Source: Circinella minor
Lineage: Eukaryota; Mucoromycota; Mucoromycetes; Mucorales; Lichtheimiaceae
Direction of reading: 5' to 3'
NCBI GenBank assembly: GCA_016758965.1
Contig: JAEPRB010000411.1
Coordinates: 1 to 24,329 of the forward strand
DNA: 24,329 nucleotides
The translations under genes and the position numbers were made by a program. Below, piece after piece: positions 18,129-24,329 of this stretch; positions within the stretch are counted from its first letter, which is position 1, and each line of letters begins with the position of its first letter. The notes below the pieces were generated by a model. The model saw only the letters and a list, made by a program, of their open reading frames with translations. It ran no database searches and was not told where the DNA came from.

Positions 18129-21100
18129 ATGTCAGCTGGGCCATCTCATTCACTAGATGGTAACAAAACCATAGTACATCCAGACTCACCAACTGCTTTT
18201 AACGTATTCGAGGAACAACAGCAACGCGTTCCACCACCTCCAACAGCAACAACAGCAGCAGCAGAAAACGAAGCAGCAAGTGACATTGTTGACGATGACG
18301 ATTTTTTATACCAAGATTCAGACTTGATGTTACAGCCTGAAAACAATACACAGTACCTTAAGGGTATTGTTCATATCAAAGGAGCTAATACAACATGTAG
18401 AATTATATGGTTGACGATATGTTTAGCAGGGTAAGAAGCTACATCGAGTTTGCGTGGCAGTAGTAAAAGAAAGATTTAGTTTTCTCGTGCAGACTTATGT
18501 TTATGCAACGATTAAACAAAAAAGTCCGCATTCATTACATTCTTTAAATAATCTTTACTCCACACTATTATCTTGCTTATTAGACTTCAATTCACTTGTA
18601 AGTTATTATTATTAATCTCTAAGAAAGAAAGTAATATTCAATAAAATAATTTTTACTGACTCGTCAATTTTCAAGGGACGGTAGAAATGGCTTATGGTAA
18701 AAAAAAAATAATTCTGCAAAAATCCCATACAAAGAAATGATTGATATAGTCTGTGTAACTTTTTGTGTGTGAAATATTATACAACTATATTTTATTATTT
18801 AGGTACACCTTATTTACTATCCCTTGGATTAACAAAATCAGTAATGTCACTCGTGTGGATTGCTGGTCCACTATCTGGTAAAGTGACTAATAAAATTTTG
18901 GTCTGGGTCAAAAAAAGATGGAGAAGGAACAATCGAATTATATGTATTGACACATGGGCGCACGGACCTTTCTATCATGTACTAATGTCCTAATTTATAG
19001 GTCTCCTTATGCAACCAATTGTCGGTGTCTTGTCGGACAGATGTACTTCAAAATTGGGTCGACGGAGACCGTTCATTATACTAGGATGTATTGCTGTTGT
19101 TTTGACTTTGTTAGTTATCGGATGGACTAGAGAAATCACAGCCCTATTTACAGGTGGTGTGCAAGAAGGGGATGCAGTAAGAATATTTCTTTTTTTATCT
19201 TTTGCTTTCTGTAAATATACTTTATATGATTAAATTGTTATGTAGTTTAAGCATGGTTCAATAGGAATCGCAATAGCGGCAATTTATGTTTTGGATTTCA
19301 GTATCAATTGTAGTAAGTGGAAGACTCATGGTTTCCTCCCTACTGACGTAATTTAATTAATATAATTTTTTTTTCTTCTTTAGTTCAAGCATCATGTCGA
19401 GCTTTGCTAGTTGATGCTTTACCACCGTCTCAACAAGAGGATGGTACAGCATGGGCTGGAAGAATGGTTGGATTAGGAAATGTAGCTGGTTATTTCATGC
19501 AAGTATTTTTTTTATTTGTTTGCTGGCTTATCTATTTGTGTCGCTAAATTAAACATATATATAACTCAGGGGTTACGCTGATTTGGTAAAAGCATTTCCA
19601 TTCCTAGGCGACACTCAACTAAAGGTTTTATGTGTAATTGCTGCTATTGTTCTTGTTCTATCTGATATTATTACCTGTTATGCGGTGACAGAAAAGATTT
19701 TGACAAAAGAGCCAAAGTAGGTTTATATACACCAAAAAAAATACATATTTTTGGCAAATATGGTTATTAATTGACGTTTGATAAAACAAAAATAGAAAAA
19801 AGAAAAAATCATGGGGAGCACCTTTCAAAGCATTAACTGATATTACTACCAACATTTGGAATTTACCAAAACCTATTCGTCGTATTTGTAACGTTCAATT
19901 TTTTGCATGGATTGGATGGTTCCCATTTTTATTTTATTCAACAACATGGGTGGCCGAGATTTATGATCAAAACGCAATTCAGAATGGTGCTGGAGATACT
20001 GGTGAGGATTCTCTCGGACAAGCAACACGTGCTGGGTCGTTTGCTTTTTTGGTTTATTCCATTATATCACTTGCAGCGTCTTTTATTTTACCATGGGTTG
20101 TTGTGCCATCTTACAATGACGAAACAACATCAGGACCCACATTTCGACTTAAAATCAGGGGAAGATATTATACAATTACACCATCCAAATATGTCAAGAT
20201 TTCATTTTTGAACTTGCCGCGAGCATGGACCGTAGGGCATATTATATTTTTGATTTCCATGCTTGCAACCGTATTCGTATCTAATGTGGCAGGTGCGTCC
20301 GTTGTAATTGGTATTTGTGGTGTCAGTTGGGCATTAACCATGTGGGCACCATTTTCACTTTTGGGCGAATATATTGCAGAAATGGAAGAAAAACGTGCCG
20401 TTAATGGTGGTGATGACCAGTATCATCCAGCTAATGTCGAACATCGTATTGGCATGAATCGAATGGCCATGTCATCCAGAATTAGTCTTGTTGCAGGACA
20501 AACCGGTCTTGGTACAGAAGGTGGATTATATCAGCTTGTAGAACAATTTGATACTGATGGTGATAGTGATAATGAACGTCGTGAAGCCGATGGTGGCATT
20601 GAATTACATGATCGTCGTCGTCAATCGCCACAGCAACAGCAAGAAGAACTTCATAGATTAGAAACAACTATTAGAAATATTGACGAGCAACAACAGTTAG
20701 TAACAATACCAAAGCCACCAGATTTAAATAATGTAATATCCACTCCTTCTGATGCAATGATGATGACACCTCTTAATGATCATATTGAAAATGGGAAAGA
20801 CTCCTTGGACTTTAATGTTAACGAACAATCTGCGGAAAGTAGTGATCGAGATATACTTCTTGGTAATAATCAACAAGAAGACAATAATGGCAATCACTCT
20901 GGCCGACGCCGTTCATCTCTTACGGGTACCACAACAATGACTGTAGATACGAATATACCTTCCGCAGGGGTGTTACTTGGAATTCATAACATGTATATTG
21001 TAGCACCTCAATTCCTCGTTACATTTTTTAGTAGCGTTATGTTCCACTTTCTAGAAAAAAACGCATCTGAAGGAGAAGAAACATCAGCGGATGCTATTGG

Positions 21101-21179
21101 TGTAGTACTACGATTTGGTGCATTGATGGTTGGTATTGCTGCATTCCTTAGCTCACGTATTGGACGACCCTACAAATGA
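18129..21179 (+). CDS. SLC45/SUT-like glucoside:proton symporter (MFS)
   Basis: Nine exons: 18129-18430, 18584-18597, 18676-18696, 18803-18877, 19001-19176, 19246-19312, 19384-19498, 19570-19716 and 19796-21179. They join into a 766-residue frame. The start MSAGPSH is preferred over an upstream in-frame ATG at 17976 because that extension is encoded by T-rich leader. After a hydrophilic N-terminus the joined exons read QFTWTVEMAYGTPYLL across two tiny exons, then QPIVGVLSDRCTSKLGRRRPFI, the loop motif typical of SUT/SLC45 sugar carriers, and QASCRALLVD in a later helix. About a dozen membrane segments are visible. A ~200-residue hydrophilic loop (about 495-692, Gln/Asn/Asp-rich) follows GEYIAEMEEKRA. 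Relatives such as fission yeast Sut1 import maltose or sucrose with protons; the substrate here is inferred only by family. Confidence 0.9.
19499..19569 (+). other. GC-AG intron in the transporter gene
   Basis: The intron begins GCAAGT and ends CAG. With this boundary the exons read GYFM-GYADLV in frame; using the nearby GT (19503) instead would break the frame. GCAAGT is the usual donor of the minor GC-AG intron class handled by the major spliceosome. Confidence 0.85.
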
Positions 21180-21214
21180 ACAAACCTCATTCTTTTCCAT
21201 CCATGACGCAAGAA

Positions 21215-21239
21215 ACACACACACACACACACACACACA
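21215..21239. repeat. (AC)n microsatellite
   Basis: About twelve AC units in the 3' region of the transporter gene, 35 bp after its stop codon. Confidence 0.95.
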
Positions 21240-21389
21240 AATTTATGATATCCTTCAAGCATCATTTCTATAATCTTCTTCACCTCTTTTAATTTTTTGT
21301 TGTTGTATTAGTACCACTATTGTTAGTTTATATATAAACAAAAACATAAGCCGTTTATATATATACAGAATCAGGATATATGGATTTAT

Positions 21390-21695
21390 TTATTTTTTGT
21401 GTACGTAATTAGCATTATATTTATCTCCTCCATCTATTTTTAATTGTTCACCACGACCTTGAAGATCACCATCTTGAGTCAAAACTCCCATAAATTCTTC
21501 AAAGCTACCTTTGACCTTTTTAATCCAATTGGGATCACCTGCTTCTGGCTTTCCCTTGGGTGATCCTTCCGGATGTTCAGGTGTAACAAGTTCAGCTCGT
21601 GATAATGGTCCATTTTCAGTATTAGTTGATTTTTTGATTCGTTTTTGTATTTGTTCAGAATAATCGTTATCGTTTGTTGTTGATGATTTTTGCAT
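21390..21695 (-). CDS. Small hydrophilic CsbD-like protein
   Basis: An unspliced 101-codon frame starts at ATG 21695. The first half is polar and probably disordered (Ser, Thr, Asn, Lys). The second half has PNWIKKVKGSFEEFMGVLTQDGDLQGRGEQLK, which I give only as a segment (residues about 55-87: KGSFEEFMG, then TQDGDLQGRG). This resembles the CsbD stress-protein repeat pattern (K-G-x-x-E-x-x-G-x-x-T-x-D-x-x-L-x-x-x-G). CsbD proteins are small general-stress proteins of unknown mechanism. The open frame extends upstream without ATG, through T-rich leader. The gene is divergent from clpP. Confidence 0.65.
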   Translation of the reverse strand: MQKSSTTNDNDYSEQIQKRIKKSTNTENGPLSRAELVTPEHPEGSPKGKPEAGDPNWIKKVKGSFEEFMGVLTQDGDLQGRGEQLKIDGGDKYNANYVHKK

Positions 21696-21807
21696 ATTGA
21701 AAATAAGTTGAAAAAAAAAGAAGAAAAAGGAAGGAAGAAAAAATTCAATGGCTGTCTCTTTCAATTTCCTCTCAGAAGCAAACCCATGAAAAATGAAGAG
21801 TGCGGTT

Positions 21808-21815
21808 TTTATATA
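21808..21815 (-). promoter_or_regulatory. TATA-like box of the CsbD-like gene
   Basis: On the reverse strand it reads TATATAAA, about 115 bp upstream of the ATG at 21695, within GGTTATATAAAAACCG. The position fits a TATA element for a stress-inducible gene, but no transcript start is known. Confidence 0.4.
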
Positions 21816-22062
21816 ACCGACAAAATGATTTGAACAAAGAATTAATAAATGATTTAAAATATTTATTTACCACATTGAAGTCTACTTTATATGCTACAAT
21901 AAAAAAACCATCTTAGTTGTCATATATCTATACAGTTTGCAGTAATGCACAATTGATCAAACTCCGATTTTCTAATATAGTGCGTGCGTAATATACGGAC
22001 CAACTATGCTTTCCTGCACGCACAACCTATAGCTCACATAATTATTACGCATAATCTTTACA

Positions 22063-23565
22063 ATGTTAGCACAATCATTATTCAAGACCTATCGAGTAAA
22101 TTCGAAATTCCTCAACTTTTTTTTTTTTTTTTTTGGATATTTTTATGCAGAAGGAACGAGAAAAACAAACAACAAACTAAAATCAAACCATCTTGTACCT
22201 TTTTTTTTCTTTATCCTTTTAAATAATAGCCATTACTTCAACGTCATTTTCACGCGCAAGCTTTAATTCCATTTGTGGTTGAGCAAACTGTAAATAATCT
22301 TTTGTATTATATATTTAATTTCATATACCGTGCTGCTTTAGCTGAAAGCTTTTGTTAATTATATATTTGTTTCTTTTATAAACTTACTAGGGCCGGGGTG
22401 AACGTTCATATGATATATTTTCACGTCTTCTAAAGGAACGCATTATTTGTTTGAACGGTCCTGTAAGTAAAATTTTAGCTTATTATGTTGAAATTAGCAA
22501 CTCATTATAACATGGCTTTTTTTTTCGCTGTTGGCAGGTCGACGATAATGTCGCCTCAGTGATTGTTGCACAGTTACTGTTCCTTGAAGCTGAAAATCCT
22601 GAAAAGCCGATCAGTCTTTATATCAATTCTCCCGGTGGTAGCGTAACAGCTGGTATGGCCATTTATGACACTGTAAGAATATTTCTCAATTTACTACATA
22701 GTATTTTAAAAATGAAGTTGAGAAGACAAACTTAGAAAGAAAAGAAGGTTCTAATTTCTTAATTCATGATATTCTTTTTTATTATTATTTTGTGTGGGAT
22801 CATCAGATGCAGGTAAAAAAAAACCATAAGAAAATGTCAACAGATCTATTGATTGGGGGGAGGATAAAAGGGAAAAGTGATGGAATAATATGAACACCAC
22901 ATCTAGTATCTATTACAAATTATCACAATCATAATATGGAAAAAGGAGAAATGGTCCTAATATAAGCATATAAACAAAATACAGTACATTCAATCACCCG
23001 TAGCTACATTGTGTAATGGCCAAGCATGTTCTATGGGCTCCTTACTACTTACTGCAGGTATTTATTATATCATCTTTGTTGGGCACTTAAAAAAAAACAA
23101 AATAATAATATATTAAAACAATTCATAATCTGAAATTTTATATATCAAGGCGAGCCCGGAAAACGTTACGCATTACCAAACTCTTCAATTATGATCCATC
23201 AACCGTCGGGTGGCGCTGCTGGTCAGGCATCCGATATTGCCATTCATGCACGTGAAATTCTACGTGTACGTGAACGTCTTAATAGAATATTCCAGAAACA
23301 TACTGGTATTCGTGATATTGATACGATAGGTATATTGCAGTACAAATTTATATTGGTGCTATTATTGTTCTTATTCGATTTTCATGTGGTTTACTATTAA
23401 GAGAGAGGATTGAATAATAATTTAAGAATTAATCGGTTTTATTTTACTATAGAGAAAATGATGGAACGTGATTACTTCATGAGTGCAGAAGAAGCAAAGA
23501 ATTTTGGATTGATTGATAAGGTGCTAGAGAAACGTACTGCTGAAGATAGTAATAAAATCGAATAA
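22063..23565 (+). CDS. clpP: Mitochondrial ATP-dependent Clp protease proteolytic subunit
   Basis: Eight exons: 22063-22095, 22230-22289, 22391-22462, 22538-22672, 22807-22812, 22985-23057, 23150-23329 and 23453-23565. They give a 223-residue protein, a normal ClpP length. The N-terminus [18 protein letters not shown] is basic and hydroxylated like a mitochondrial presequence. Conserved blocks are [42 protein letters not shown] with the nucleophilic Ser, MIHQPSGG with the catalytic His, and [13 protein letters not shown] with the catalytic Asp. ClpP assembles into heptameric rings and degrades substrates fed by the ClpX unfoldase in the mitochondrial matrix. All seven introns are GT-AG and 75-172 nt long. 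Joining IYDT to YIQSPV requires two residues supplied by a 6-nt exon. Confidence 0.95.
22807..22812 (+). other. clpP: Inferred 6-nt microexon (Met-Gln) of clpP
   Basis: ATGCAG is flanked by an acceptor (CATCAG) and a donor (GTAAAA). It restores the highly conserved DTMQYI sequence of ClpP between the exon ending at 22672 and the one starting at 22985. The flanking introns are 134 and 172 nt. Confidence 0.8.
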
Positions 23566-24329
23566 GTAATAGGCTCGGTTTAATAAATATATGTTTAAGC
23601 TACAATTTGTTGCCATATACTTCAAGTTAGAAAAAATGCTTTATTATTATTAATCATTCAAGAAAAAAATAAAATAAAACAGCGACATGACGCCACAACC
23701 GACCCTTAACCCCTGGATTAACAAATGTGATCTAATCTTGAGGAACAGTTGATTGTGAACGTACGTAAGAGAGTGTAACTTTATCAATTTGCTTACAAAG
23801 CTACAGTATATAAAGCTTTTTTTCTGAAAGTACATATTCCTTTTCCTCTTTATTTTTGTTTGGTATTGACGTTGTTGTTCTAACATGCCAAGTTGCTCAA
23901 TAATAACTGACCAACATACGATAATAATGATGATAATTAAAATTGATTAGATATATTTGAAAGTGGTATGTGCAAACTAGTTCTCTCAGTTGTCTGGTAA
24001 ATGGTAATTTTTTAGTTTTAGTAAAATGTACGTATAACTGACACGCGATCTTTTTTGAGAAACGTTCATTTTATTCACAAGATGTTAATACTTATTCATG
24101 TATTATCTAAAAATAGCAGTAGAAAAAAGTATGTGTCTCCTGTATCACGTTTCTTTTTTTTTTCTTTGTGAATCTACACAGGTACACCTATTTTCTCTTT
24201 CGTTTGGAGCTGACGCGGAACTGGGAACAAAACCCGCTTCAGACGCGACAAACGTTGACACGTGTGGTGCTTGAATATGATAAAAAGGAAGTATAAAAAT
24301 AAAGGTAAAATAAAAATAAAATAAAATAA
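23566..24329. other. Downstream intergenic DNA
   Basis: This contains the 3' region of clpP and AT-rich DNA. A 78-codon reverse frame (23886-23650) has no recognisable domain. Around 24190-24290 the sequence becomes GC-richer, with a CACGTG box at 24259-24264, and may be the promoter of a gene beyond the window. It ends in an A-rich AAATAAAATAAA tract. Confidence 0.4.

Noticed and set aside
22967..22984. Alternative clpP acceptor adding six residues instead of the 6-nt exon
   Set aside because: It is in frame, but the added residues do not match the conserved DTMQYI block, while ATGCAG between good splice signals does.
23650..23886. 78-codon reverse frame downstream of clpP
   Set aside because: Basic, aromatic, low-information composition in AT-rich DNA; no family resemblance.
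1..24329. tRNA or rRNA genes
   Set aside because: No TTCGA-type B box with a matching acceptor stem and no rRNA-like GC-rich conserved block was seen on either strand.

Overview
The window looks like AT-rich nuclear DNA of an early-diverging fungus, most likely Mucoromycota/Mucorales. The signs are compact multi-exon genes with short GT-AG introns, a mitochondrial-type ClpP, fungal PWP1 and SLC45-like transporter genes, and a dense load of IS630/Tc1, foldback and DIRS transposons. The assignment is by gene style, not by database match.

Positions 1-15800 are a transposon nest. A Tc1-type element (714-2049, TA target duplication, DD34E transposase broken by one in-frame stop) lies beside a small spliced orphan reading frame. 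From about 2815 to 8880 there is an unusual inverted arrangement: a degenerate ~22-bp tandem array, a forward IS630-like transposase gene, a reverse three-exon transposase-like gene with a degraded catalytic triad but an intact frame, and the same array again inverted. The forward gene is split by a 1.94-kb foldback element (4548-6488) with 524-527-bp inverted arms and a 9-bp target duplication. Its last codons continue in frame on the far side.

At the outer edge of the second array sits a nearly complete DIRS-type tyrosine-recombinase retrotransposon (8881-13207). It has inverted terminal repeats, an internal complementary region, and gag, RT/RNase H and recombinase frames, each carrying one or two stop codons. 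A piece of a second, divergent DIRS element (recombinase tail, internal complementary region, terminal repeat) lies at about 14190-14553. Two further copies of the ~22-bp array lie at 13545-13720 and 14556-14668.

Positions 15800-23600 hold four ordinary host genes: PWP1 (WD40, ribosome biogenesis, reverse strand), an SLC45/SUT-like sugar:H+ symporter (forward, nine exons including 14-nt and 21-nt exons and one GC-AG intron), a small hydrophilic CsbD-like protein (reverse), and mitochondrial ClpP (forward, eight exons including an inferred 6-nt exon). PWP1 and the transporter are divergent and share a ~480-bp intergenic region. The CsbD-like gene and clpP are also divergent. Nothing convincing is visible after 23566.
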